DNA of 64,000 nucleotides from Tubulanus polymorphus (GCF_964204645.1 NC_134036.1:1054001-1118000), one strand, 5' to 3'; numbered from the stretch's first letter, positions 1 to 18,654 are shown. Translations and numbers: made by a program. Notes: generated by a model not told the origin, from the letters alone.

Positions 1-3000
1 CTACTGTACGAGTCTTAGGATAGAACTGTACAGTTCACGGAAACCAACATCGGAGTCAAACTAAATGATAAAGCGACTTAATGAATGGGTATTCCACAAA
101 TCTGTAATTGTAATGGCGATTTTCAGGAAATGTATTTCAGTTCCTCTCTATAGATATTATGTTTTTGTAGATATTAGTTTAGAGTACCCTCCCCGCGGCA
201 GAGACGGAGGTTTATTTCCAATGAAGAAATATTTTTAAATTGATAAAAGACTTAGCATTTATGAATAAATGTAGCGGTATTTGGGCTGGTGTTTTTTGGG
301 GGTTTCACATATATCTGAGTTGAATTTTCTGAGGTCAGCTGAATACAGAACTGGGAGCTGACCGGTGAGGTCACTCATGGACCCAGTTTCACGAAAAAGT
401 TAAAGCCTATAACAGTTTTAAGTTTGAATTGTCCTCGTTGAAAACATGAAGTAACCAATAGAAATAACATCAAAAATTTGAGTTTACATTTTTTGTGAAA
501 CTGGGCCCAGGCAGTATCCACTGAGCCTGCCTATAGGTATGGTTGACGTGGGTGGTGCGAGCAGATTTCCACTCAATGGCATCTCCTTTGCATGTTGGAA
601 GCAATGCTGTTCTGAATATTGTATTTAGTGGTACCCTCCGCATGGGAGAGGCAAAAATTGATTTAAGAAGTTAATATTTTTATTGAGGTGACTGGGAGAC
701 ACTTGTGTAGTTATCATTTCAATGTAGTTGTATTTTGACTGGTGTTTACTGGAGGTCTCACATATAACTGACTTGAATTCATCGATATCAATTTCAAACA
801 TTTAAAGCATTCTCAAATTCCAGTTTAGTCGCCGATTTCAGAAGATGTTTCAAATTCTTTTTAGAAATTTTGCAGTTAACACCTACAAAGGATGATACAG
901 AGATTGCTATAGTTTTATTATTTGCAACCAGATGTCTCTGTGTGTCATTTCTTTTATGTTCGACAAACTGATTGTTGGGAGCTCCCAAAATGGAAGTCAA
1001 ATGAATAGAACAAATCATTTAATGTTAAACAGTTGTCTAGAATTTATAGCGAAAAAATTAGTCCTTTTTTAAGGCGATATTTTCTAAGGGGAATTCATCA
1101 GAATTTGCTAAAACAGTTGTGCTTGTGTCAAACCAAAAATTCATATGAATTTTTAGTCATACTCAAATCTAGAATCTTCTGCTCGTGACACCTACCTCAA
1201 GTCTATTGATTTAGAGAATAATGGTTTGTTTATTGTTGTAGATATTAATCACGTCTTGTTTTACCCTCCTCTCGGGATTGACAAAAATTATTTCATTTTC
1301 GATATGAAGAAAGAAATCTTTGTTACACAAATAGAGTTGAGAATTTTATGAATAAATATAGCTGTATTTTGGCCGGTGTTTTGTGAGCAGTTCACATATA
1401 TCTAACTAGAATTCATTGATATAAATTCGATACATTTGAAGTGATATCAACTTCGGTATGTTTTGATTTCTTCAAAATACTTTGCGATAAACACGTGTTC
1501 AGGATGTTTCAGCGATCGATTCGGTACCGTAATTGATCACCAGATGTCTCCGCGTGTCTTTCCCTAGTAAATATTCATATATTCGTATTTGTGATTATAT
1601 CAAGATAATACGATTGAACCAATATCGACCGATTTCCCCTTTGTATCTTGGAACTGTTTTGATCGAATTCGACAAACATGTGCTTTTAGGTGTCATTACT
1701 ATTCCCATAGAGCGATTACTGAAATTAAGTTGGAATTATTTACGTGTGCGCCGATCTCTGAGACAGCCCGAAAATAAATCCTACTTGCAAAAATGATCTT
1801 TTCGATCTTAAGATAGGGATTGTCCCCATTATTTATTTTATTCAATATAACAGTTGATACCTAGAAATAAATCAGGAGAGTCTATATATGACCACCAGAT
1901 GTCTCTGCCTGTATGACTAAATGAGGATTCAATTCTCCAGTGTGGGCTTATCTTGTTTGTATATTATGAACTCTCCATTTTGCGGAGAGCTCAAAAATTC
2001 AATCATAGAACATGTTTTGAGCTTCAAATTTAGCTGCTCAGAAAAGGGTCTTAAGAATTATTTATAAGCGGAAATAAACGTCTTTTTGAATGGTGTTTTA
2101 TTTTCGAGGTAATCAGTCGTTTCAACGCGAATTCGAACCATTTGTCAGTTGTGAAACACTTCACGAATTGCTACCCGTTTAGAAATGCCTGTCCGGGCCA
2201 TTCCTCGACCCCTCCGGAAACAAATGGAAACTTTTCTATCCCATTGTTCCAAAAATTTATTTAGTACTGTATTCTGTCAACAGGTGGCACTGATTTTCAG
2301 AATTATTTTGACACGAAAAAGCATAGAATTCAAATATGGAAAAAGCCAGCATCATATTTTGTTATGAAAAATCCATTGTTAGAAATATCCCTCAAAATTT
2401 GGTTAGAATTTTTAGTTAGAATTTAGAAAATTTGGTCTGGATTTCTTTTTTGTAGTAATCGTAATAGTTAATGTCTTGGATGATTCGAATCCCTACCGGG
2501 CGGGAGGTCAGGGTCTGGATATTTGGATAAGCTCATGAGCAGCAACTTTTTTTCTTATTCCAAATTTGAGTTATGACTTGCGTCCCAAAGCAGAATTCTC
2601 TTTAGTTCTATTGATTAGTTGACTAGTTGAAATACATTTAAACTTTCTTTCAAATATTCCACAATCGTTAGGTGTAGTAACTGAATTGGTCACCAGGTGG
2701 CAGTTCATCAACAGTATATCGCAAAGCTCAAGGGGGCAAGGTTACGGTAGGTGAATAGGCACCTAGATTGTTTCATACCATCGTGTGAGGTTGAGTTAGA
2801 AAGTGTTAAGCCTAGCGCACATCGACAAAGCGACTGGAGACAACTAGTTGCTAGTGAGCGAGTACCCCGCGCACATCGAAAATTTAGTAAAAACCAGCAA
2901 CTGCGTGGCTCATGCCGGTCGCTAGGTCCATAGCGCACACATCGACAGCAACTGAGATGTGGTTTAGCAAATATTCTTGAGGGCATCACAAGTCACGTGA

Positions 3001-4489
3001 CAAATAGCTTTGTTTTAGTCAGTTACAACCATGTGTTGTTGATTATGGAGCGCTCACATCGACGGATATGAGAGCAACTGAGTACAACTAGTTGCTCAAA
3101 AGTAGAACATGAGCAACTGGGTGGAACTGGAGATAGACGCTAACCAGTCGTAAGCTCGCTCACATCGACAAATTCGAGCAACTGATTGTATCCAGCCAGT
3201 TGCTCTCATGCGCCGAAAACTGCCTGGCAACTAGTTGTCTCCAATCGCAGTGTCGATGTGCGCTAGGCTTTAGCGTTCATGATTTGGTTGTCTTATATTC
3301 GGTTAGCTGGTTCTCCTTTGCGGAGCTCAAAAAAAATACGTAAGATTGTACGTAACACAGGTGACGGTGGCTCGTTACGAGAATTCATATATAACATAAT
3401 ATATACTCCAGTTTGACTGGTGTTTCTACACGATAATTATCACGTAAATGTTAAGAATCCTACAGCATCTATTAAACAGTTTTAAAGCGACGAAAAACCG
3501 AGCGAAGTCAAATTTTTACGAAGATTTATCCATTGTTTTGAATATTCCACGATCGACACGTGTAAGACGTGTTGCTAGAATTTGTGTAGTGCCTTAATCG
3601 GTCGCTAGATGGAGCCAACAGGGTTGTAGCTAAATATATCAGAACAGATCTCTCTAGATGAAGGCTGTAAGCGCTGTTTATTTTGCTCCATATGAAGTGT
3701 AATATATACTCCGATTATAGGTCAGACAGGGTCGTAAATTTTATTAGTCTCATACCGTGAAGTGTCTATTAATATAGTTCAAGCAATTAGCCCCTATCAT
3801 AGTATGACATATCTGCCTCCGTCCCTTATTTACTACTATAGAGAGCTTGAAAAATGGTGAGGATAATTTCTGGAATTATTCCGAGATAGAGCAGACTGGT
3901 TATCTTACATCGTTATGATTTATTACGTAAAACCATATTCATCATTATCGGTGTTGTCACGACGATATCAACAATATCTGATCGACGTGTCGTTAGAAGT
4001 GAACCCCCGGGTGAAATTACCGGTCAAATTTAATCGTGTTTTAAACACCTTTTACACGGCACAGCTAAGCGCGGGACCAAGGGAAAGACTTCTTCAGGAA
4101 TGCAAAGAAATGAAAAGGGAATTTTTCACTGTGAAAAATGAAAAACGGAAGGTTTCCACGCAGAGAGCAAGCGCCGAGCCAAATCAGAAGTCGGAAAAAA
4201 ATTTTAGAAATTCCATTGTATTTTCATTCTAGACACCTGAGCGACCTTCATGAGCATAAGCAATTCTGTGCCGTGAACTGCAGTCTTATTAGTTGCGTGT
4301 GGAGAAAGCGCCCTGAAATCAACTGCCTTCATATTTTCAAATGTGCACGGCAGAATATATTGCGAGGGCAGGACCGCACGTGCTCCTAGTGCTCCTTTTC
4401 GAAACCGCCCCTAACAGCTGCAGAGCATTGCTTACCTAGAAATCATTCAGTACGTGTAGTCGTTGATAGATGGCGCTGTATATTTTCAG
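1..4489. other. No gene recognised; DPP8/9 upstream intron or flank with diverged repeats
   Basis: No DPP8/9 exon is recognisable here, although N-terminal exons are expected upstream, so this is probably a long intron. Loosely similar blocks recur. Each has an ACCCTCC motif, then a tract ending GCTGGTGTTTT or GACTGGTGTTT and TCACATATA, then a CACCAGATGTCTC-like motif (blocks near 180-340, 630-800, 1250-1420 and 1860-2130, with weaker echoes to 3600). They look like decayed copies of one repeat family. A MITE lies at 2809-3269. The open frame at 3915-4232 has no recognised domain and is not called. Confidence 0.5.
2809..3269. mobile_element. PIF/Harbinger-like MITE (461 bp)
   Basis: Terminal inverted repeats begin AGCCTAGCGCACATCGAC at the left end and are mirrored at 3252-3269. 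Both ends are flanked by the trinucleotide TTA (2806-2808 and 3270-3272). A TTA/TAA target duplication is typical of PIF/Harbinger elements. The interior repeats CACATCGAC and GCAACTG or CAACTAGTTG motifs in both orientations. No transposase is present, so it is non-autonomous. Confidence 0.8.
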
Positions 4490-9991
<5,502 letters not shown>

Positions 9992-10038
9992 ACTGTGTTC
10001 CTTCCACGCTATACTACAGGGGGCAGCACGGTATATTC

Positions 10039-10103
10039 AGTAGTTTAGACGCTAATGCTCATTATGAGATATTTACAGAGACATCTTTTAGACTGTGTTC
10101 CAC
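10039..10103 (+). pseudogene. Partial copy of the last DPP8/9 exon in the 3' flank
   Basis: The sequence from TAGTTTAGACGCTAATGCTC through ATATTTACAGAGACATCTTT and GACTGTGTTCC repeats the end of the terminal exon (about 9930-10003), with an internal 9-bp deletion. It lies beyond the stop codon at 9989-9991. It is probably a local duplication within the 3' UTR. Confidence 0.8.
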
Positions 10104-11290
10104 ACCGCGTCGCGGTTCCAGGCCTAACTTAGAATTGCTATTCATCCAGTTCTGAGTCACCTACAGAATCTTAGAAATAATTTTTTTGTGAAAGAATCTT
10201 ATGTGAAATATCTTATGCGAAAAAATCTTATTAGGTTCTGAAATCTTAATTGGTTAAAAAGTATATATTTAGGGTTTGTTGAAATGGTTCCAACTCGAAT
10301 GAAATGGTTCTAAAACAAGTTTTGTGCTAATGCAAGTATTGATAGAATTTGTTGCACGGTAAAATTTTCTGTTCAATTTCTTCGTATATTTTTTCCTGAA
10401 CTTTTGAACAGAACGAAAAGATTCTATTCGTTCTTTTCTATGACTTAAGATGATATTTAAGAATGATATGTGCTTTAAATTGTTGTAAATTTCTAAATAG
10501 TGATTTTATTTACAAAATATCGGATTAAATGTAAATAAAAAAGTGGAAAGTGATGAAAAATGTTTTCGTTGTTGCTATTTTATTATGGATATGGATGATT
10601 TTTGGAGGAGTTTGTGGTCTTTTCGCCAGAAATACACAATAATATTTCCTCAAAATAGCGAGAATTGTTGGACAAGGACGTGCTGCCATCTGTTGGCCTT
10701 TCATGTAACTAATCACTTCAGGATTTACCGCCTAAGTTTAATTTTGTACATTTGATCCTTATTTTTAATTACAGTTCAAGCGATTTCAATCATGGACTTC
10801 ATTTATTTTCAAATATCATTTTGGCAAACAGGAGAAAAGAGGGAAGAAGGCCCCAGAATACTGTTGATCTGAAATATATACATTGATTCGGCGAGGAGGA
10901 CATTGACCGAAGTGGACCATACGGGTATAAAGTGACCTCTGACCCACTGGTCAGACTCGTGTGGGGTGGACTTTGATATTGAACCATGACCGTCAACCAA
11001 ACGGAAATTCTCAGCACTTTTGCTGAGTCCCTCGGCCTCTTAGAATAATTCAACTGGAAAAAAAAATTCAAGAGAATTTTGCTATTCGAATATCAGAAAG
11101 GGACTTAGGGGCTAAGTGCGGTGTAGTATAATGCAAGTCCATTCATTTCCGTGTCATATTTTATCTTAGTTGGATCAACACAGGACCAGGTCCAAACCCT
11201 ATCGAGTGAAAAGCGGGATTCGAACCGTCACGATGCAGAGATGCGGCACTGGGGGAGACTGACGGGGAAATTTACTATACATCCCACGCG
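10104..11290. other. Intergenic / 3' UTR region between DPP8/9-like and PSAT1-like
   Basis: AT-rich sequence, with an AATAAA-type signal near 10532 that could end the DPP8/9 transcript. Near 11215-11260 the reverse strand has a GGTTCGAATCCCGC B-box-like stretch, which may be the head of a tRNA-derived SINE. No coding exon is recognised. Confidence 0.4.
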
Positions 11291-11390
11291 TTCGCTGTTC
11301 ACGTGTTCATCGCCCAGCTAACGGGTCGACCAATCACCGGCTTCGCAGCGTGTCCATTCATGCCGGCTGTCAAATCAACGCGCGTCCTAG

Positions 11391-11425
11391 CAACCACGTG
11401 ACAGTATGTACCGGGTATAAATACG
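11391..11425 (+). promoter_or_regulatory. Candidate PSAT1-like core promoter
   Basis: A TATAAATA box at 11416-11423 lies about 118 bp before the ATG at 11541. Just upstream are a CACGTG E-box (11395-11400) and CCTAGCAACC, which resembles half of an RFX X-box. No transcription start was mapped, so this rests on motifs and position only. Confidence 0.5.
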
Positions 11426-11540
11426 ACTGTAAACAGTACATGGTTGTCTAAACTTGTTTGATCACCGATCTGGCTCACATTATAGCAGTATCGCTGTAAA
11501 CGCTTCACTTGTCAAAAAACAGCTGTTTCTCAAAGCGAAA

Positions 11541-14500
11541 ATGGAAACTCAACGTGTTATCAACTTCAGCGCCGGGCCTTCAAAACTACCAGAACCGGTG
11601 AGTAACAAGTTATAAAGATACGGTTGTGATTTGGCGGATGTTATTTTTCGATAATTCTGCCTCCTAATATTTTTTTGAAATCGTATAAAACCAGTCTTTT
11701 GGGGCATCCTGATATCCAATCTACGGGTGGGTATGATTTCCAATGGGTTGATTTGATTGGGTTTGATTCTTGCCGTAATAACTAAAATTTAACCTCGGCG
11801 AAAATTTCTTCCTAATTATCGACCTTCCTGGAGCGGGACTAGCCGGGAAATAGGGTCACGTGGTTTGTTTCCCAACAAAAAACCGTAAACACAAGCACGT
11901 GCGACCAGAGGGAAATAAAAGTCTCATTTTGTTCTGTCCTATTTTGAAGGTTTTGCAACAAGCCCAAAAGGAACTGTTGAACTATAAGGGAATCGGAATC
12001 AGTGTAATGGGTAAGTAATTCAACCAAGATGAAATTCAGCTGAGAATATAGAAAAAGGCTCAATAAACATATTTATTTTAGTTAAGAAATGTTGATTGAT
12101 GATGAAATGTTGTTTTGTTTTTGACAGAGATGAGCCATCGATCGGCCGAATTTGGTAAAATCCTCGCTGATACTGAACGAAGTCTACGAAATATTATGTG
12201 AGTAGAAAATCTTTCATTTTAAGCCACGGGTTGGAAATGATATTTCTGCACCCAGAATCATGAGTTAAAACATTGAAAATGATGGAATCTTATTCGGTTA
12301 AATCAGAACTATGGAACTGGATCGCGAAATTAAAGATTTCGTGGCTGTTATCAAATATGATTTCATGGGCCGAAGAATTTCATAATCAATTTTGAAACGA
12401 TCTACTTACCTAGACGCGCGGTACGGACTGGAGATCAAATTTCACTGATTGATGTCTAAGGAGGTCCTACTCTAGCGTTTATTGTTCGCTTATAAAAAAA
12501 ACCGAACTGACGAGATACAAAGTTCAATTCGTATCATTTCTTTCGATATTTCAAATAATAATTAATGAGGTCAAACCGATCTTCAATGTCATGGTTGTTT
12601 TTGTGTTTTATTGAGATATATCATTTGAACCGGTTTAGGGGTTATCTACTATTCCATTATTTTCAACATTTCAAAGTCCTTCACTTTGGAGTAGGTGGTA
12701 TAAGCACCTAGATCAACATGAAAGATATAAATCTAACATTCTATTTATAGTTTTAATTTTCTATTCTTAAGTCTTTTGACCGCAAGGGTTTTTAAACGCT
12801 ACCGATCTCGAGAATAGTTGCTCGAATAACCAATTTTGAATATTTGTTTCGTTAAAATGTTTGAAAATATATTTCGCGTGTTGTGTTGTAGGGATATTCC
12901 TGATAATTACAAGGTACTGTTCCTGCAAGGCGGAGGTAGCGGTCAGTTCGCCGCGATTCCGATGAATCTGATGAATCTACGTCCCGGTCGCCGTGCCGAC
13001 TACATCGTCACGGGAACCTGGTCGGCGAAGGCGGCTGTCGAGGCCGAGAAATTCGGAAAAGTTCACCACGTCTTGCCGAAAACGAAATCTTACAAAAGTA
13101 AGTCAATATTTCACCATTTAAGATATAGATGGCGCTAACTTGACATAGATGGCGCTAACTTCATAAAAATCCTATTATGCAGCGAAGATTTTAGATATAC
13201 GTTTATTTTATTGTGTTAGACTAAATGTATGGAGAAAAAAAATGAATAATTTTGATGATGTCATAGGGTGATAGGTTCTAAGGTCCTAATTGAACCAGTG
13301 GAAAAATACCAGTAACTGGTAGTAGTTCGGTATAGCGCCTGATTATTGATTGATCTCGAATTGAAGTGTCGTTGATTGATAAAACTCTTGAACAGTTTAA
13401 ACAACCCGATACCTGAAACCCGATACCCGGCAAGTATTCGATCAAAGTCCTATCGTTTAACGCGACATTATCTTATTACAAGCTGAAACAGGGGAAATTA
13501 TTCAATTTTACTTCCTTCGAATTTGGACCCAATGAAAAAAATCGTTTTTAGTTACATCTCTGTACTTATCGGAGTCAGAAAAAGCTTTCTTCGAAAATTG
13601 TTAAGTTATTATTCAACTATATGACCTGTATTTAATTGATTATCTCATCATTATTATTATTATTATCATTATTATATATTATTAACTGTTATTAATTCAA
13701 CTTATTTTTAACAACAATTCTTTCATGAGTTTTTTATCATAAAAAATATTCACTTCGAAAAAACTTCTTAATCGTCAAACGGTTTCATTTCTTCAAACTA
13801 AAAGGTTTTTAAAATATTTTTCTAAACAAGTTTTAAGCCGGCTTTTTGAGATTCATAATGATATCTCCCTGAGTGGGTATTCGGACACCAATCACACGCT
13901 GTTACTGGTAATTCTAACCCACTCCTCTCTCTCTCTCTGTTACAGGTATCCCAGACGAGTCAATGTGGGATCTAAGTTCCGATGCTTCGTTCGTTTATTT
14001 CTGTTCGAATGAAACTGTGAACGGTATCGAATTCCAGGATATTCCCGACATTCCTGAAGATATTCCGCTAGTATGCGACGCGTCGTCCAACTTCCTGTCC
14101 CGTCGTGTCGACGTTTCCAAGGTAACCGACCGATTCAATTGTCAACGACGACATTTGAATTAAAATAAGATCTGGGATATTTTTAAAAAATCGTGAAATT
14201 AATTTCTAAAATTTGTTCGTCTCTCGTAGTTCGGAGTCATTTTCGCCGGAGCGCAGAAGAACGTTGGTTGCGCTGGTGTTACCGTGGTGATAATCAGAGA
14301 GGATTTGATCGGCCACGCCGTACGCGAGTGTCCGTCTGTATTAGACTTTCAGAAACAGGCGGCAGCCGGCTCGATGTATAACACCCCTCCGACTTTCAGG
14401 TAAGATTGTGATTGAATATTCGTTTCAGCTTCAGTAGATTGAAAAATGCATGTTTTTTTGGGAATTGATTTTGGCAATTGCTGAAGAAAGATTCTTTTCT

Positions 14501-15478
14501 TTAAAAAAAGAAGAAAACTGAAGCTGCTGGTCGAAAGTTGGTTACAGTTAACCAGTGGATAGGTTGACATAGTGACAATTAAAAGTTCATTGTTAATATG
14601 GTATTTATCCACCGGTCATCTTTAACCAACTTTGCGCAACTGCAGCCCCTGCTGAGGTTTAACTTTCAAAAGCTCACAACTTTGGAACTGGATCCAGCAA
14701 CTTTCATAAAAATTGATGCCGATATTGATGTTGTTTTGTTGTATTTCAGTATTTATATGATGGGGTTGGTTTTAGAATGGATTAAATCCCAGGGCGGAAT
14801 CGACGTAATCGAACAGAGAAATATCGCGAAATCTCAAGCACTTTTCGATATTATCGATAATTCGAACGGATTTTACAAGTAAGTCGAACTCCTTCCGATA
14901 AACCCTATAACACACCGTGTAGTTGTTGAGAGTCCGAAACTCAGTCCGCGTTCTGACACTCCTTGTTTTAGTTCTGGTATCCTGCCGAAGCACCGCAGTC
15001 GTATGAACGTCGTGTTCCGTATCGGTAGCGTAGACGGAGTCGAAGAGCTGGAGAAACAGTTCGTAGATCAGGCCGGCAAGATGGGCTTGAAATCGCTGAA
15101 AGGCCACAGGTTAGTTCGTACACTTGTCACCAGGGGGTGTTGTTTAGTGAAAATTATAGACTTTGCATGGTACATAAATAAAGAATAAAGAAATGGTAGA
15201 CATAATTAGGGGTGGAATTGAAGACAAACAAAGTCACATTTAAGATTCTCATAGTTTCATAGTCATGCATCTCGTTCTATGCTAGTTATTAATAAAGTGG
15301 GAGGGGGGTGAGGGAGTATGAAATTTTTGACGGTTGAATTTGAATTTTGAATTCGATTGTTTTCTACAGATCGGTCGGCGGTATCCGAGCGTCGATATAT
15401 AACGCGATCACGATGGAAGAAGTCGCTCATCTCGTCGATTTCATGCAGGATTTCATGGAACGACATCAAGCGTTATAG
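11541..15478 (+). CDS. PSAT1: Phosphoserine aminotransferase, complete, nine exons, 371 aa
   Basis: Catalyses 3-phosphohydroxypyruvate + glutamate = phosphoserine + 2-oxoglutarate, the second step of cytosolic serine synthesis. Exons: 11541-11597, 11950-12010, 12128-12197, 12892-13097, 13946-14121, 14230-14399, 14750-14878, 14972-15109 and 15370-15478. Total is 1,116 bp including TAG, so 371 residues against 370 in human. The start [18 protein letters not shown] fits the family N-terminus. Other family segments: EMSHRSAEF, the PLP phosphate-binding [22 protein letters not shown], and FAGAQKNVG with the Schiff-base lysine at about residue 200, then NTPPTF and the C-terminal [12 protein letters not shown]. 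All class V fold landmarks are present and no break is seen. A palindromic MITE sits in the intron at 14400-14749. Confidence 0.97.
14522..14648. mobile_element. Palindromic MITE, copy 3 (in PSAT1 intron)
   Basis: Same family as 4698-4828 and 6715-7006 but in the opposite orientation. Arms carry AAGTTGGTTACAGTTAACC and ACCGGTCATCTTTAACC..., ending GCAACTGCAGCCCC. Confidence 0.7.
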
Positions 15479-18130
15479 TACGAATCCGTTACGCCACCTA
15501 TTATCACCATTATGAACTATATATATAGACGCGCTCTTGCGGTTTCTCCCGTAGTGAAGACTTTTTTCAGAAAATGAGAGAAATTGTTAAGAATTAATTA
15601 TTATTGTAATGTATGAAATTCAGATATATTTTTATTTGTTGTTGCATTTTGTTGTCCACTCAATATTAGAATTAGATCTCTCTCACAATACTATAAAGTT
15701 CTATCATTTACTAATTGAGTCTAGGATTTAAAACTGCATTGAAAATGAATTGTTTTGCGTCAAACTTGAATGAAGAACTGTAAAAATGGTTTTGAGTTCT
15801 GTGTGTCACTTGTTGATTCGATTTGAAAACGACAGTTAGGTTTTAATAGTTTAACCTATTGGGGCTCCTTAGAAAATGACTGTTATGTTCGCCGATAAAC
15901 TGGGACCAATTCAACTGTTGTAATTGAGATATGAAACTACAGTCAACCCCCGACATACCGCCCACATCGGTGCAGAATGATTTTGGAGGTATAGATAGTG
16001 TGGCAGCATATCGGGTGTGTTTTACTATGTATTTGTATTGAGACATACATTAAGAAAACCTGGTGGTAGGCGGGGGTGGCAGTAAATGGGAGGGCGATAT
16101 ATCGGGGGTTGACTGTAGTTCATTTTCAACAGTGCGGTATCTTCACTCGCAACTGTGAAACTGGGTCCAGGGCCCAGAGGTTCTATTAGTATATACACTT
16201 AGTAATTTAAATCATATACATTGTTTAGAGTGGTTGTTATGTTCATTGTACGCGCTTTCATTTAACAAAACAGTTATATTGAAATTACTTTGTTGATACC
16301 TATATGTTATTATATGTTAAAAAAATCTAGGAGACACTAATAGGATATTGATAATTATGTAACAAGGGCTAAGAATATCTAAGAAGTATCCATGCAGGGC
16401 TGGATAAGGGCAAGGGCTAGAATATGGGCTAAGATTGTGTCAGTGCAGGGCTAGATAATTCAATGGTTAGGGCTAAGAGATTATGGGCTTAAACTAAAGG
16501 CTTATGTTGTCAAGTTTTCCGCACTTATTGAAGGAAAGTCGACTTTTAAATCAATTGTATATAAAACTGTATTAAAAACTGTAAATAAGAAGTTCTTGTT
16601 TTTTTATACTAAAGAAAAGATGTGTGAACCGCAAATAAAAGCAAAGCCTATTTTTAGTAGAAAAATAATTATGAAATTTTCTCCGTGTTAGTTTTTCTTT
16701 GGAGACTGTCGCTGTTGACCCAGTTGTCCGAGGGATTAAAGGATTATCTCGATATGGGGATGTTCACAAGTTAACAATTGTGATTGATTTGGTCAGCTAT
16801 ATTCTATAGAATGAGACGGTCGTCTTAGATGTCCCGTGTTAGCGGACATCTAGAGGATTGAAGTGAAGACATGTTCTCGTCGAAATCGAGAAATATGAAA
16901 GAAAATTGGTCTCAAATTCACCAGTAATCAATAGAGGTGAGATCTTCAGTAACGTCTTTCATATTTTTCAGTAACAAACAAAAAGAACTTTGCTAACATC
17001 TTCCACATTTCTGTTCAAACTAATAAAGATAAAGGGGACCCTCAATACCATTCATACTTCTTCAAAGGGGTGTAGGACCCTCGGTATTAACACCTTCCAA
17101 ATCTCTGGCAGATGTTATTCAGTTATCAACGGAGTTAGATCTTCAGTAACATAGTCTATATCTGTACAAGTTAATCAGTTTGAGAGTATAACATCTCCAG
17201 TAACAACACCTTTCATAAACAAATCAAATCTGTATTTCTGCGGGGTCAAAAATAGGTGACAAATTGAAAATCAGTGTAACAGTTGTTTGTGTTAACTGGT
17301 GCTCAGGCATTCATCTCTCTGGAACTGGTCAGATTTCTAACAGGTTTTCGTCACCTGCCGTGTGTGTGTGCGTGTGTCTTTATGAATTGGAACATGTGTC
17401 ACAGGTGTTTGTTGAATTTATGTAGAACATTTTTTAATGGTCATTTAAGACCAGTGACAATCTGTGCAGCGATGTATGGTTAACAAGGCGACTCTGAGAG
17501 ATGCGACAATTGTGGTCCTCCGGCAGGAGAAATGGACCCTGAGAAGGACCTCGATAAAACTCCATTATATCATTACATAAAATTCATAAGACAAGAAAAA
17601 TCAAATCGAACCCCGTTGATACGAGTCCGTTTTTAAAGATGTTACCCGTTTATTGTGGTCAGATTTACAGCATGTCCCAGCTAACAACATTCTTAACATC
17701 AATCCAGATTTGGAAACCGTTTATGACACGACAATTTCGGCACTATGGCCGGTTCCACTGTAATCCATATTTACCCTTGAAATAACTGTCTTATCCTGAA
17801 ACACACGACATACAAACAATTGCAAATTGCTCTATTAAGTCTATCATAATTAATACTAATAAGTTTGCAAATAATTTCATAATTTGAGCTTACAATAGTT
17901 TTCATGGTCCATTCGACTTTTCAGATCTGGAATATGTCTACAATTGAAACTAGGTCTACGTTGGATATTTCTTAGATAGTCAGGATGAATTCTAAGGTCA
18001 TCAGAAATGGAAAAAGGTACGTGATATTTGTCTTTTCAAGTTTATTAATGGCAAACTGGCGTTGAATAGATATTCCTTTTCCAATTGCAAACTTCTAAGT
18101 ATTGTTTACTCTGTAGAGACCAATCTTTTA
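15479..18130. other. PSAT1 3' flank and gene-free DNA
   Basis: 3' UTR-like AT-rich sequence, with an AATAAA signal near 16635. It includes a small MITE (15940-16115), a GGGCTA-rich low-complexity stretch (16365-16500) and scattered TCTTCAGTAAC or CAGTAAC repeats (16930-17210). A TGTGTGCGTGTG microsatellite lies near 17362. No exon is recognised. Confidence 0.5.
15940..16115. mobile_element. Tigger/pogo-like MITE (176 bp)
   Basis: Terminal inverted repeats start CAGTCAACCCCCGACATACC and are mirrored by GGCGATATATCGGGGGTTGA...CTG. The element is flanked by TA on both sides (15938-15939 and 16116-16117). TIRs starting CAGT with a TA target duplication are typical of the Tc1/mariner-pogo group. 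No transposase is encoded. Confidence 0.8.
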
Positions 18131-18201
18131 GATTAACATTCATGGTCGTTTTGACGACTTAAAAATCTCTCAAATTGCGATGAACATGTTTTCGCTATAT
18201 T

Positions 18202-18339
18202 CCAAATAAGGCGCAAGCTGTTCACGCCAAATATGGGCGAACTTGACAGACGAACAAGACATAAAAAATGTCTCGACAATACGACATGTGCGCGCTCTTC
18301 CCATTTTATTCCAAATAAGCAGTGACGTACCAAATATGG
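18202..18339. promoter_or_regulatory. CArG-box cluster 1 (three perfect, one near match)
   Basis: CC(A/T)6GG sites at 18202-18211 (CCAAATAAGG), 18227-18236 (CCAAATATGG) and 18330-18339 (CCAAATATGG). A one-base mismatch lies at 18311-18320 (CCAAATAAGC). CArG boxes are the consensus binding sites of the MADS factor SRF. Occupancy is inferred from sequence only. Confidence 0.55.
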
Positions 18340-18654
18340 CACATTCGTTGAAACAATTGTTTCTTACAAGAGTTGTCGTGGTAACAGGTTTCAAGGCAGT
18401 AAGAATTTACATATTTGTGTCTTCGGTAGCGAAAAAAATATCATTATCTTTCGAAACCGGCTATTACTTATTTGAAATTTCTGAACCGGTTTTTTACGAT
18501 AGCCTTACAGAAAATATGTAAAATTGGTATTCATGTTTTTTTTTTAAATCGAATATTCCTATCTTATCAAGCCTATATACGTTGCATGTGTCTGGTGGCA
18601 AAAAAATCATGAAACCCCTTACGACATCCATGAACCCTAATATAGCTGATTGCA

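Noticed and set aside
11391-11400. Functional RFX X-box plus E-box in the PSAT1 promoter
   Set aside because: Only half of an X-box and a common six-base E-box are seen; mentioned as motifs only.
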